A stretch of DNA of 45,585 nt from an uncultured Ulvibacter sp. (GTDB taxonomy: Bacteria; Bacteroidota; Bacteroidia; Flavobacteriales; Flavobacteriaceae): contig CALIAF010000035.1 of assembly GCA_938041335.1 (NCBI GenBank), positions 1 to 45,585 on the forward strand. Direction: 5' to 3'. Below the pieces are notes generated by a model. The model had not been told where the DNA came from. It ran no database searches and worked only from the letters and a program-made list of their open reading frames with translations. Below are positions 7,913-17,302 of this stretch, piece after piece. Every line of letters begins with the position of its first letter. Position 1 is the first letter of the stretch. The position numbers and the translations under genes are program-made.

Positions 7913-10312
7913 TTATTCTTCCTTTAAAGTCTCTCCATCTTCACCAGGAATAATCTGCAACGAAGGTTTTCTAAGAGTCTCTTTATTTGCAATATTTTTC
8001 TCTAAAGAGAGTAAAAGAGAAGGTAGTAAAAGCAGGTTTGCAAGCATCGCAAAAACGAGTGTTACAGAAACTAAGCCACCTAAGGCAACAGTACCGCCAA
8101 AGCTTGAGATCATAAACGTACTAAACCCAAAGAATAAAACAATGGAGGTATAGAACATACTCACTCCTGTTTCTCGCAATGCGGCGTACACAGATTTTTT
8201 AACCTTCCAGTTGTTTGCGATGAGCTCTTGCCTGTATTTAGCAAGAAAATGAATCGTATCATCTACAGAGATACCAAAGGCGATACTAAAAACTAGAATA
8301 GTAGAAGGCTTTATGGGTACTCCTAGAATGCCCATCAATCCGGCAGTGACCAGTAATGGTAATAAATTAGGAATTAAAGAAACTAAAATCATCCTAACAC
8401 TTCTAAACATCCAAGCCATAAAAAGGGCGATTAAAAAGATGGCAAGCGAGAGGGAAAGAATTAAATTGTTTACCAAATATTTTGTTCCTTTTTGAAACGC
8501 AAAAGCCTTACCGGTGAGTGACACCGTATAGCGATCTTCTGGAAAAATTTTATTTATTTCTGCTAGAAGATCTTCTTCTACACGATCAAATCGATCTGTA
8601 GGGGTGTCTTTCATAAAGGTAGTCACTCGGGCAAATTGTCCGGTACTGTCTACATAACTAGATAATAAATGGGTATTATCTGCACTACTTTGTGCATACG
8701 AGAGTAAGAAGGTGCGTTCTTGACTATTGGGTAATTGATAGTAATCTGGATTGTTATTATAGTAGGCTTGTTTAGAATACTTAACAATTTCGGTAACCGA
8801 AAGGGGTTTAGAAAGTTCGGGAACTTCATTAATATAGTCTTGCAGTCGCTCAATTCTTTTTAGTGTGGCAAGCTTCATCACGCCTTTGGGTCGCTTGGTG
8901 TCAATAAAAATCTCGAGGGGCATGATGCCGTCAAATTCCTTTTCAAAAAATTTAATGTCTTTATAAAACTCTGCTTGCTTTGGCATATCTTCAATAAGAC
9001 TACCAGAGATTTTAATGGTGTAGATACCTACAATACTTCCGCAGAGCAATACAATAGAAGCGATGTATATGGCAATACGTTTTTTACGAACCATTTTTTC
9101 CATCCAGTCTACAAAACCATTAATCCATTTCCTGTTAAGATGCTTAAGGTGTTTGTCTTTAGGCACCGGCATAAAACTGTAGATGGTTGGAATAATTAGA
9201 AGTGATAGTAAAAATATAGCCACAATATTAATGGAGGCGACAATACCAAACTCTTTTAACAACTTACTATTAGTCAAGATAAAAGTTGCAAACCCAGATG
9301 CAGTGGTAAGGTTAGTCATTAGGGTCGCGTTCCCCACTTTTGCAATTACTCTTTGTAATGACTTAGCTTGATTACCGTGCAGCTTTATTTCTTGTTGGTA
9401 TTTATTAATTAAGAAAATACAGTTGGGTATTCCAATTACAATAATGAGTGGTGGTATTAATGCCGTTAATACGGTGATTTCATATTTCAGAATTCCTAAA
9501 ATACCAAAGGCCCATGCAACACCAATTAAAACCGTAACCATAGAGATTAGCGTGGCTCTAAATGATCTAAAGAAAAAGAAAAATATAAGCGAGGTCACCA
9601 ATAAAGCGGCACCAATAAACAGTCCTATTTCATCTACAATATTCTGAGAATTTAAAGTCCTTATATAAGGCATTCCAGATATATAGACGTTAATACCAGT
9701 CTCTTCTTCAAACTGCTTCACACGAGGTATCAGTTTTTTCTCAACAAAGTCTTTACGTGCTATTGTGTTTACAATCTCTTTGTTAATATAAATAGCAGTT
9801 CGTACGGTTTGCTTATTTGGACTATACACTAAGCCTTCATAAAAAGGGAGTCTGTATAATAGCTTGTTTTTGTAAACTTTTAAATTTTCTGGAGTAAGAA
9901 CATCGTCTTTTATAAACGGTACCATCGCAAAGCTTGTCGTGTCTTTGCGCTTTTCTAGCGTCATTAGGTTTCCAACAGAAAGTATAGCGTCTACGGCACT
10001 ATGTTCTTGAAGCTCTTCACCTAATGATTTCCATGCGTTAAAATTATCTGGAGTAAATAGTGTGCTGTCTTTTACTCCCATTACCATGAGGTTGCCTTCG
10101 TCGCCAAAGGTGTCTAAAAACTCATAATAGGCAAGATTTACCTCGTGCTCATCTGGTAATAAATTGGCTTCAGAATAGGTAAAACGCATGTGTTTCCACT
10201 GCGAGCCCATAACTACAGTAATTAAAGCGATAGCAATGAGAATCAGGATCCTGTTTCTAAGAATAAAACGAGCTAATGCGCTCCAAAAACCGATACTGAA
10301 AAGTTTGTTCAA
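7913..10312 (-). CDS. RND-superfamily (MMPL-type) exporter
   Basis: 799 residues. It has the duplicated RND layout: a helix near residue 20, a periplasmic domain (about 50-230), a five-helix bundle (about 235-400), then a second helix, periplasmic domain and helix bundle (about 600-780). Conserved-looking features include GIPNCIFLINKYQQE and the C-terminal FGISVDDTIHFLAKYRQE, the charged helix-4 motif of this family. Such proteins export lipids or hydrophobic compounds with proton motive force; the substrate is unknown. The start is TTG: an in-frame TAG lies five codons upstream and no ATG exists before the first helix. A TACCTTTG box (10332-10339, minus) precedes it. Confidence 0.85.
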   Translation of the reverse strand: MNKLFSIGFWSALARFILRNRILILIAIALITVVMGSQWKHMRFTYSEANLLPDEHEVNLAYYEFLDTFGDEGNLMVMGVKDSTLFTPDNFNAWKSLGEELQEHSAVDAILSVGNLMTLEKRKDTTSFAMVPFIKDDVLTPENLKVYKNKLLYRLPFYEGLVYSPNKQTVRTAIYINKEIVNTIARKDFVEKKLIPRVKQFEEETGINVYISGMPYIRTLNSQNIVDEIGLFIGAALLVTSLIFFFFFRSFRATLISMVTVLIGVAWAFGILGILKYEITVLTALIPPLIIVIGIPNCIFLINKYQQEIKLHGNQAKSLQRVIAKVGNATLMTNLTTASGFATFILTNSKLLKEFGIVASINIVAIFLLSLLIIPTIYSFMPVPKDKHLKHLNRKWINGFVDWMEKMVRKKRIAIYIASIVLLCGSIVGIYTIKISGSLIEDMPKQAEFYKDIKFFEKEFDGIMPLEIFIDTKRPKGVMKLATLKRIERLQDYINEVPELSKPLSVTEIVKYSKQAYYNNNPDYYQLPNSQERTFLLSYAQSSADNTHLLSSYVDSTGQFARVTTFMKDTPTDRFDRVEEDLLAEINKIFPEDRYTVSLTGKAFAFQKGTKYLVNNLILSLSLAIFLIALFMAWMFRSVRMILVSLIPNLLPLLVTAGLMGILGVPIKPSTILVFSIAFGISVDDTIHFLAKYRQELIANNWKVKKSVYAALRETGVSMFYTSIVLFFGFSTFMISSFGGTVALGGLVSVTLVFAMLANLLLLPSLLLSLEKNIANKETLRKPSLQIIPGEDGETLKEE

Positions 10313-10331
10313 AGGGAAGATTTTCTAAAAA

Positions 10332-10339
10332 CAAAGGTA
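10332..10339 (-). promoter_or_regulatory. -7 box of the exporter gene
   Basis: TACCTTTG on the minus strand matches TAnnTTTG and lies 19 bases before the TTG start at 10312. A TTG 12 bases further upstream is too close for an ideal -33 element. Confidence 0.4.
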
Positions 10340-10373
10340 CTATTAACTGTACAATTTGAAAGGGAATATGAGA

Positions 10374-11633
10374 TTAAAATTTAGCGTAAAATGTAAACTT
10401 AAATGCGATGTTATCCTTTGTAACTGGAAGGTGATAAGCACCGTAGCGATAGGCAAAACTTAAACCAAAGCCAAAAAGCAACCTATTGAGCTCTAATCCT
10501 GCTTCATTATAGAGTTGATCCAGTGTGTTAAAAGAAATACCTTGATGAACTTCTGGGTTGCTCATTTCACCAATAGCGTGGCGGGTAATAAACACTAATT
10601 CTGGTCGTACTTTTTCTGAAATTTCAAACCGTCTTAAACTATGCCTTACTTGCAAACTGGCAAGCCGGTCTGAAAAAAATTCTCCAAAATACATGGTCTC
10701 AAAGCTCCTTCTACCTGCTACAGAAAATCGTCTCAGAATCTCTTGTTTGTTAGGGCTATTGGGATAGGCGTGGTATAGATGGGTAAGGGGTACATCGCCT
10801 ACGGCCAGGTTACCTTCTAATAAAAAATTTGTGGATGAGAGATCTGTTCGCTTAACATAATAGTCAATTTTTAGACCTAATTTAAGATAGTCAAAATCAC
10901 TATCTACGACATCGCTAAAACCTTTAGTGATTTGAGCAGTTATTTTTGGAAATCCGTCAAAGTATTCTACAAGCCCATCTTTTGTGGTGATAAAATCAGT
11001 TTTTGGACTAAATCTAATGGATGCTGTGGCTTCGGCAATTTCATAACTGTCATAAGTAATACCGTCATTTATAAACTGGTAGTCGAGTATTTGATCTATC
11101 CGACTGCGTCCAAATCTTACTTCGCCTGCTATTTTATCTGTTAGTTCTGTTATTAAGTTAGTTTGCCAAGTACGAATGCTATAGTATTGCGTAACATTTA
11201 CAAGACGAGGCTCAAAAACAGAATAGATACGGTCATCTGTAAGAAATTTTGCAGATCCAATTTCATTAATGTCATCACGATATTGCAAGGTTAACCAGGT
11301 TTTAGTATCTGGATTTAATCTTAAGCTACCTCCAACGCTATGCTTAATTTTTTTGTCTTTGGTTCCATAGGCTGCGTACCCGTTTATTCTAAAATCTTTA
11401 GATAGTCTTTCATTTGTGATACCTCCTAGACCTAGCCTAAGTCCCTCTTGGTCATTATATTTAATTAGATATTTAAGATCAAAATCAAAAAAGCCAACAG
11501 GATAAAAACCTGTACTAAACGGACTTGCTTTTTTTACTTTAGTAGCTGTGTTTTCTGAGGTAGGATTGGGATTTACTTGAGCGATGCCCAAGAATGGAAG
11601 TACTAGTAGAAAAATGAAAGGTAATCTGTTCAT
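10374..11633 (-). CDS. Outer-membrane barrel protein resembling the C-terminal part of DUF5686
   Basis: 419 residues when started at the ATG at 11631-11633, which gives a good signal peptide (NRLPFIFLLVLPFLGIAQ). A start ten codons upstream would only add a poor prefix. The body has many amphipathic strands and ends in FTFYAKF, as barrels do. The stretch GLRLGLGGITNERLSKDF followed by GYAAYGTKDKKIKH strongly resembles the barrel half of the large Bacteroidota DUF5686 proteins, which normally carry an N-terminal CarboxypepD_reg-like domain; here that domain is absent. The function is unknown. It lies between frr and the RND exporter, with which it may act in envelope traffic (inference). Confidence 0.6.
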   Translation of the reverse strand: MNRLPFIFLLVLPFLGIAQVNPNPTSENTATKVKKASPFSTGFYPVGFFDFDLKYLIKYNDQEGLRLGLGGITNERLSKDFRINGYAAYGTKDKKIKHSVGGSLRLNPDTKTWLTLQYRDDINEIGSAKFLTDDRIYSVFEPRLVNVTQYYSIRTWQTNLITELTDKIAGEVRFGRSRIDQILDYQFINDGITYDSYEIAEATASIRFSPKTDFITTKDGLVEYFDGFPKITAQITKGFSDVVDSDFDYLKLGLKIDYYVKRTDLSSTNFLLEGNLAVGDVPLTHLYHAYPNSPNKQEILRRFSVAGRRSFETMYFGEFFSDRLASLQVRHSLRRFEISEKVRPELVFITRHAIGEMSNPEVHQGISFNTLDQLYNEAGLELNRLLFGFGLSFAYRYGAYHLPVTKDNIAFKFTFYAKF

Positions 11634-11674
11634 CAAAATAGTAGGAATCAAAACTCGAGCCAAAGGTAAAAAGA

Positions 11675-11696
11675 AAGCGGCCCATATAGGCCGCTT
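11675..11696 (-). terminator. Terminator of frr
   Basis: The stem AAGCGGCC/GGCCGCTT (11675-11682 with 11689-11696, loop of six) is followed on the minus strand by TCTTTTTT. It ends the pyrH-frr stretch before the barrel gene. Confidence 0.85.
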
Positions 11697-11725
11697 AATT
11701 GTAAATAGTTTAATGTACTATTCAA

Positions 11726-12280
11726 TTAAACAGTCATTATCTCTTTTTCTTTAGCAGAAAACAGTTCTTCAATTCTGGCAATATGCTTATCTGTCATGGT
11801 CTGTACATCTGCTTCAAGATTAGATTTTAAATCATCACTTATATCAAGATCTTTAATATCATTATTAGCTTGTTTACGATCATTACGTACTCCAATTTTA
11901 GAATCTTCTGCTTCCGATTTTGCTTGTTTTGCAAGTTCGCGACGACGCTCCTCTGTTAAAGGTGGTACATTAATAATCACAGATTCGCCATTATTCATAG
12001 GGTTAAAGCCTAGATTTGCAAGGTGAATCCCTTTTTCTATTTCTGGAATAAGACCCTTCTCCCACGGTGCGATTGTTATCGTCATACCGTCTGGAGTATT
12101 TACATTTGCTACTTGGCTAAGAGGCGTTTGGTTCCCATAATAGTCAACCATCACACCGCCTACCATAGATGGGGTCGCCTTACCGGCTCTTATGTTTACA
12201 AATTTCTTTTCTAGATGTGATAAGGCATTATCCATTGCCTCTTTACAACTATCTATGATAAATTTAATCTCGTCTTCCAT
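11726..12280 (-). CDS. frr: Ribosome recycling factor
   Basis: 184 residues, the normal length. It splits post-termination ribosomes together with EF-G. Recognisable family segments are HLEKKFVNIRAGKATPSMV near residue 22, YYGNQTPLSQVANV, TITIAPWEKG, NDGES-type NNGESVIINVPPLTEERR, and the helical C-terminal arm ending in DKHIARIEELFSAKEKEIM. It follows pyrH, as in most bacteria, but 168 bases apart and with an AT-rich hairpin between them. Confidence 0.96.
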   Translation of the reverse strand: MEDEIKFIIDSCKEAMDNALSHLEKKFVNIRAGKATPSMVGGVMVDYYGNQTPLSQVANVNTPDGMTITIAPWEKGLIPEIEKGIHLANLGFNPMNNGESVIINVPPLTEERRRELAKQAKSEAEDSKIGVRNDRKQANNDIKDLDISDDLKSNLEADVQTMTDKHIARIEELFSAKEKEIMTV

Positions 12281-12392
12281 ATTTTAATACGCTTACTAAT
12301 TATTGCTTGCGATTTTTATTTGTGTTCTTTTAATTACTTCGGAAATGCTAACTCTTGGAAATCTGTACTTCAAAAAGCAGACCATTTCAAAA

Positions 12393-12412
12393 ATAAGAAA
12401 TTTTTTTCTTAT
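12393..12412 (-). terminator. AT-rich hairpin between pyrH and frr
   Basis: ATAAGAAA/TTTCTTAT (12393-12400 with 12405-12412) is followed on the minus strand by TTTT. The stem has little GC, so it may be a weak terminator or attenuator between the two genes and not a full stop. Confidence 0.4.
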
Positions 12413-12448
12413 CAAATTTTAGCGCGTTTGTACTATTTTCCGAAACAA

Positions 12449-13156
12449 TTATACGTTCACCTTAGTTCCTATTTTCTCTCCCATCACCACTTTCATTAAA
12501 TTACCTCTTGTATTCATATCAAATACAATAATAGGTAATTCATTTTCCTGACTTAATGTGAAAGCCGTTGTGTCCATTACTTTTAATCCTTTACTCAGAA
12601 CGTCATCAAAAGTGATGTAATCAAATTTTACTGCGTCTGTATTTTTTTCAGGATCACTTGAGTAAATACCATCAACGCGTGTGCCTTTTAGTATCACATC
12701 TGCATTAATCTCAATGGCTCTTAAAACTGCCGCACTATCTGTAGTAAAATATGGATTACCTGTACCTCCCCCAAAAATAACAACACGGCCTTTTTCTAAG
12801 TGACGTACTGCTTTACGTTTTATAAAAGGCTCTGCTATTTCATTTAGTTTAATCGCACTTTGCAATCTTGTTGGTATTCCCGCATCTTCAAGTGCACCTT
12901 GAAGGGCAAGGCCATTAATAACCGTGGCGAGCATGCCCATGTGGTCACCTTGCACACGATCCATCCCTTTACTTGCACCTGCAACACCTCTAAAAATATT
13001 ACCTCCACCAATCACGATGGCAACTTCAATTCCTTTATCTGTAATTGCTTTTATATCTTCTGCATATTCTCGAAGTCTTTTTGGGTCAATACCATATTGC
13101 AGGTCTCCCATTAAAGCTTCTCCAGAAAGTTTAAGTAGTATTCTTTTGTATTGCAT
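12449..13156 (-). CDS. pyrH: UMP kinase
   Basis: 235 residues, the usual length for the hexameric bacterial enzyme that phosphorylates UMP to UDP. Family segments present: [14 protein letters not shown] at the N-terminus, IGGGNIFRG (phosphate loop, about 49-57), [36 protein letters not shown], and [13 protein letters not shown] near residue 160. The usual neighbours tsf and rpsB are not upstream here; instead a 440-base gap and a two-component system follow. A TATTTTTA box precedes the ATG by about 20 bases on the minus strand. Confidence 0.96.
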   Translation of the reverse strand: MQYKRILLKLSGEALMGDLQYGIDPKRLREYAEDIKAITDKGIEVAIVIGGGNIFRGVAGASKGMDRVQGDHMGMLATVINGLALQGALEDAGIPTRLQSAIKLNEIAEPFIKRKAVRHLEKGRVVIFGGGTGNPYFTTDSAAVLRAIEINADVILKGTRVDGIYSSDPEKNTDAVKFDYITFDDVLSKGLKVMDTTAFTLSQENELPIIVFDMNTRGNLMKVVMGEKIGTKVNV

Positions 13157-13596
13157 AATGTCTTTTTCTTGGCTGTAAAAATAGGGAAAATAAGCTTTTG
13201 TAGTAGTTACAGTGGGAAGTAAATTCTGCGAAATTAAAAATCCGTCTCAAAAAGTTATTTAAGACGGATTACAGATTACAATAATCATTTTTATCTTAGT
13301 ACAGATGCTCTAAATCTCCTCAAATTAAAAGCGCTGATTATTAGATAAATGATTAATTTATTTGATACCACAATTTACAATTAAATTTATTATTTTAAGT
13401 ACGTACCGCTACGTAGTCAATCCACTCATATCGCTGTAAGCCTTTATTATTAAGGGGTTTAAGCTGTAAAAAATTTAAATATTTTTTTCGTTGATTAATA
13501 GATGTGTCTTACTAAATTGAGTTTAGAGCGTGTATTTAGGTATAAGCGATTAAATCCTTTCTTTAGAACTTTTCAGAAGAAAAAAGATCTGCTATA
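13157..13596. other. Gene-free stretch between pyrH and the response regulator
   Basis: 440 bases without a convincing gene. It contains a hairpin, AATCCGTCT/AGACGGATT (13239-13247 with 13262-13270), followed on the minus strand by a T run, probably the terminator of the two-component operon. It also holds two copies of the palindrome TACGTA, ten bases apart, at 13400-13405 and 13410-13415, an operator-like arrangement. The rest is AT-rich with nothing recognisable. Confidence 0.6.
13239..13270 (-). terminator. Hairpin terminator downstream of the two-component genes
   Basis: The 9-bp stem 13239-13247 with 13262-13270 is followed on the minus strand by TTTTTAATTT. It is about 330 bases after the regulator stop codon, so the transcript would carry a long 3' tail. 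Confidence 0.6.
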
Positions 13597-14238
13597 TTAA
13601 ACAGATAGGATAAGTTCTTTGTTTTCTATTGACCAAGAAGAAAGGGCGTCTTTTCCTTTATCTATATCTAATTTACTAATAATGTTTGCTCTATGTTTTT
13701 CTACGGTGCGGAGAGAAATAGAGAGGTTATCTGAAATTTCTTTAGAAGATTTTTCTAGTGCTACTAATCTAATGATAGTGCGCTCTGAAGGAGATAGTAA
13801 TTTTAATTTTTCAAGTTCGGGAGCAATGACAGTATTAAAAACGGCATTAAATGTTTTACTAAAATAAGTACCTCCTTTTAATACGGTTCGAATGCAGTTT
13901 TCAATTTCAGAAAAGGGTTCATCTTTTAATAAATAGCCTGATATATTAAGCTCCTTCGCTTTTAATACAATGCCTTTTTCTTTATGAGAAGTCAATAGAA
14001 TAAACTTAGCAGGAAGAGCCGCTAATGTTGCCTTTTTTATCACCTCAAAACCATTTAAAATAGGCATTTCAATGTCTAGAATAGCTAAGATTGGCTTTTC
14101 ATTCAAAAGTATTTCTAAAGCCTCTGCCCCATCGTGAGCAGGTAATAAATTTGTATATCCCTTTTCTTCCAGTTCTTGCAATAAACCTTTAAGTAACATA
14201 GGATGATCATCTGCGACTAAAATGGGGATTTTTCTCAT
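13597..14238 (-). CDS. LuxR/NarL-family response regulator
   Basis: 213 residues. The receiver domain (about 1-125) has the acidic pair ADDH at 9-12, the phosphorylated Asp55 in ILDIEMP, and the switch Lys86 in TSHKEKG. The C-terminal LuxR helix-turn-helix (about 148-205) reads LSPSERTIIRLVALEKSSKE and then RTVEKHRANIISKLDI. Its ATG overlaps the stop of the sensor gene by four bases (ATGA), so sensor and regulator are coupled. The target genes are not evident; the neighbouring T9SS cargo gene is a possible one. Confidence 0.92.
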   Translation of the reverse strand: MRKIPILVADDHPMLLKGLLQELEEKGYTNLLPAHDGAEALEILLNEKPILAILDIEMPILNGFEVIKKATLAALPAKFILLTSHKEKGIVLKAKELNISGYLLKDEPFSEIENCIRTVLKGGTYFSKTFNAVFNTVIAPELEKLKLLSPSERTIIRLVALEKSSKEISDNLSISLRTVEKHRANIISKLDIDKGKDALSSWSIENKELILSV

Positions 14239-17207
14239 GATGTTAGGGGGATTTCTGCTGTTACTAATGTGCCTTTGCCAGGAGTGCTCGTAATTGATAG
14301 TGAGCCTTTTACAAGTTTAATACGTTCTGCTAGTGTTTTAAGTCCTAAACTTTGTTTGAGTTGTTGTTCATCAAATGTAAACCCTTTTCCGTTATCTTCT
14401 ATTTCTAATAAGATGGTATTCTTCTTTTTTGATATGGTAATAAATACTTCGTTGGCTTTCGCATGTTTTAAAATGTTAGTTAGCGCTTCTTGCGTAAACC
14501 TATATATATGCAGTGTTGTCTCTGGACTAAAATAAGCATCAATGTTGAATAACGCTACAGAAAAGATGGAGTTTGTTTGCTCATCCATCTCATTTGCTAA
14601 CTCCTGTATGCTTTCTGTTAGGCCCAGCAATGCTAAATTTGCTGGATATAAGCCTCGCGAGATACTTCTTACCTCTTCTAATACTGTATTTGTTAATGCT
14701 GTTAGTTCTTCTTGTTTTTGATTTTGAGATTTTCTTTTAATGAGTGTGAGTTGTTGGCCTACGCTATCGTGCAATTCTTTAGCAATCCTATTGCGTTCTT
14801 CTTCTTGAGAGTTTATTAAATCTCTGGAAAATTTTGATTGCAATTCCTGCCTTTTTTGAGCTAAGAATAATAGATATACTAACAAACTAATAATAGCAAT
14901 TGATAGGGTTAAATAAAACCACCAGGTTTTATAAAAAAAATCTTTTGAGAAGATTTTTAATTCTAGAGATTCTCCTATTTTATTACCAGTAAAATCTTGT
15001 GCGGCAATCTCTAAGTTATAATTTCCTGGGGCTAAATTAATAAACCGAATGGCTTGCTCTTTACCTAGTTCGACCCAATCATTTTTATTTAGTCGGTATT
15101 TATAAGAATTTTCATTCTGATTAACGTTATTGGTTAATGCAAAGTAAATTTCTAGTTCTTTATGTTCTGCGGGTAAAGTGATGAGCTCCTTTTTATTTAA
15201 ATTTTCCCTATTGTACTCTGCCTTTATTTTTTTTGAATCACGATCATATTTAGAGCTTCTTAAAAGCTGAAGTTGACTTTTTATTGGTTCTGGTTTAAGA
15301 AGATCTGGATTAAAGTAATTGAGTCCTTTAATACTTCCTATAAGAATACCGTTCTCTGTTTTTATACCACTATATCTGTTCCCTTCGTTATGACTTAGTC
15401 CGTCTTTAGTAGAAAATCGTTGTAGCTTTTTTGTTGCTACATTATAGCTTACTAAGCCATTAAAAGTACTAATCCACCAGTTGTCATTATCATATACAAT
15501 TTTAGCGATTCCGGCTTCAAGTTCGTCTTTGTACAATATGCTATACTTCTGGGTATTCTCATTATAAGTGCTTATGGTGCCATCTCTAGAGCCAAAAACA
15601 AATCCATACGGCTCTTGATAATCTACCATGAGTAGATGTTTATCTCCTAAAATTGATTCATCTGCAAATACATTTTTTCGTTTTGTGGCAATATTATAAT
15701 GTAAAACCCCTTTGTCTGTAGCTCCAATAATAACATTGTCCTTTATGGCGAGATCGTAAATGGCTATAGAATCTGTTTTAATGAGAGAATCGTGCTTCAT
15801 TGTACGCTTATTAAAGCTCATTAAATGATATCCTCTTGTACCGTAAATAATTACATCTTTATTAAGTGGTTCAAAATATAATATTGGATAATGCCTATTC
15901 TGGGTTACTTTTTTGTTTTTACGATTTACAGTGCTAATACCCGATTCTTGAAACCAAAGCGTATCTTTCTCTACTAGAATATTTCTAGTTGAGCTAGGAA
16001 AGATTTTTTTATTGTCAAGAAAGATATCATAAGGTTTTACTCCTTTTGTACCCTCGTTAAAGACAAACCAGCCATCTTTTTCTGTGCAAACCATGTAATT
16101 TTCTTGGTCTAATGGGACAATGGCGCGCATTTCGAAATTAGGTAATAAAACGTCTATTTTTTTAGATGGAAATTTAAAATAATGTAATTCACCACCACCG
16201 TTACCTACCCAGATATCTTTTGCCATATTTTGCGAAGCACATTTTATCCCATGCGGTTTGTCAAATACACCACGAGCTGTAAGTGTAGAAAAGCCATTTT
16301 CTGAAAGGCTACTCATCATTAAGTCTTGCCCCTTGGTATGAAGCAATAAATTATTAATGCCGTTGCCATAACTATAAATGGTTTCTTCTTCTAGTTTAGT
16401 ATTAAGTTGGGCAACTGGCGAAACGGTTAATTTTTCAAAATCTATCTCTTGTAATTGTTGGTTGTTTAAAATAAAAGCATACACCTTATCCTCTTTATAA
16501 AAGACCTCATCAATAAGATAGTTTGTGGGTAACCCTGTTTTTAAGCTGAGGTATTTTTTGTTTGCAAATCGTTTGAGTAGGGTTCCGTTCCAATCAAAAA
16601 ACATGAGCGGAAAATTATCATCACTGATGAGCACTCCTTTTTCATGAAAAACAATTTTTGTAACATCATCAACAACAAATCTGTTTTCTGTAGAAGTAAA
16701 TGAAAAGAGACTTGTTAAGGTTAGGTCATCCTGTAAAACTTGAAGCGTAATAGATCTATCGACTTGTGTCAATACATAGTTTTTATCCTGGTATTTAAAT
16801 ATATTCGAGTAATATATTGGAATGTTAGGAACCTTTGTAAACTCTTGATTTATTGGATTAAACAGAGAAAAAATGCCATCGCCAATAATATAAAAGAGAC
16901 CATCTTCTCGTTTAAAAATTTGATCAACGTTTTGAACTGATTTCCGGTCTACGGGTAACATAAAACTGTGAAAATTTTTCCCGTCAAAACGTTGAATGGA
17001 AAGTTTCTTATCGTTTAATAGAATATCCCGTATGTCAAAATCTACACCTCCAAGCCATAAAAACCCATCATCATCAAACTCCATTGCAGAAATAATGTCA
17101 AGGTCGAGTCCATCTTGTTTATCAAAAACGTTATGGTATAATTTTGATTCCTGTCCATATAGAGCAAGCGCACTCCATATAAGTAGAAAGAATAAAGAGC
17201 ATCTCAT
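14235..17207 (-). CDS. Sensor histidine kinase with beta-propeller and Y_Y_Y domain
   Basis: 990 residues. A signal peptide (about 1-18) leads to a long periplasmic part with repeated Trp/Gly blades (for example GFLWLGGVDF, DNWWISTFNGLVSYN) typical of Reg_prop propellers. A Y_Y_Y domain follows, YRLNKNDW to LAPGNYNLEIAAQD (about 700-745). A single helix, WWFYLTLSIAIISLLVYLLF (about 763-785), precedes a HisKA_3 domain with the phosphorylated His813 in RIAKELHDSVGQ and a HATPase_c domain (QEALTNILKHAKAN, DNGKGF). It is a two-protein system, not the one-piece hybrid that is common in Bacteroidota, and no polysaccharide locus is adjacent, so the signal is unknown. Confidence 0.92.
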   Translation of the reverse strand: MRCSLFFLLIWSALALYGQESKLYHNVFDKQDGLDLDIISAMEFDDDGFLWLGGVDFDIRDILLNDKKLSIQRFDGKNFHSFMLPVDRKSVQNVDQIFKREDGLFYIIGDGIFSLFNPINQEFTKVPNIPIYYSNIFKYQDKNYVLTQVDRSITLQVLQDDLTLTSLFSFTSTENRFVVDDVTKIVFHEKGVLISDDNFPLMFFDWNGTLLKRFANKKYLSLKTGLPTNYLIDEVFYKEDKVYAFILNNQQLQEIDFEKLTVSPVAQLNTKLEEETIYSYGNGINNLLLHTKGQDLMMSSLSENGFSTLTARGVFDKPHGIKCASQNMAKDIWVGNGGGELHYFKFPSKKIDVLLPNFEMRAIVPLDQENYMVCTEKDGWFVFNEGTKGVKPYDIFLDNKKIFPSSTRNILVEKDTLWFQESGISTVNRKNKKVTQNRHYPILYFEPLNKDVIIYGTRGYHLMSFNKRTMKHDSLIKTDSIAIYDLAIKDNVIIGATDKGVLHYNIATKRKNVFADESILGDKHLLMVDYQEPYGFVFGSRDGTISTYNENTQKYSILYKDELEAGIAKIVYDNDNWWISTFNGLVSYNVATKKLQRFSTKDGLSHNEGNRYSGIKTENGILIGSIKGLNYFNPDLLKPEPIKSQLQLLRSSKYDRDSKKIKAEYNRENLNKKELITLPAEHKELEIYFALTNNVNQNENSYKYRLNKNDWVELGKEQAIRFINLAPGNYNLEIAAQDFTGNKIGESLELKIFSKDFFYKTWWFYLTLSIAIISLLVYLLFLAQKRQELQSKFSRDLINSQEEERNRIAKELHDSVGQQLTLIKRKSQNQKQEELTALTNTVLEEVRSISRGLYPANLALLGLTESIQELANEMDEQTNSIFSVALFNIDAYFSPETTLHIYRFTQEALTNILKHAKANEVFITISKKKNTILLEIEDNGKGFTFDEQQLKQSLGLKTLAERIKLVKGSLSITSTPGKGTLVTAEIPLTS

Positions 17208-17254
17208 TTAAAGGGAACAAAATTTGATTTTAAGATGGAAAAGATAACAAAAAA

Positions 17255-17285
17255 ATGCGCCTATAACACAAGGTTATAGGCGCAT
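17255..17285 (-). terminator. Terminator of the large T9SS cargo gene
   Basis: A perfect 13-bp stem (17255-17267 with 17273-17285, loop of five) is followed by seven T on the minus strand. It separates the cargo gene from the two-component system, so they are separate transcripts. Confidence 0.93.
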
Positions 17286-17302
17286 CTTAAAAACAAACTA
17301 AA

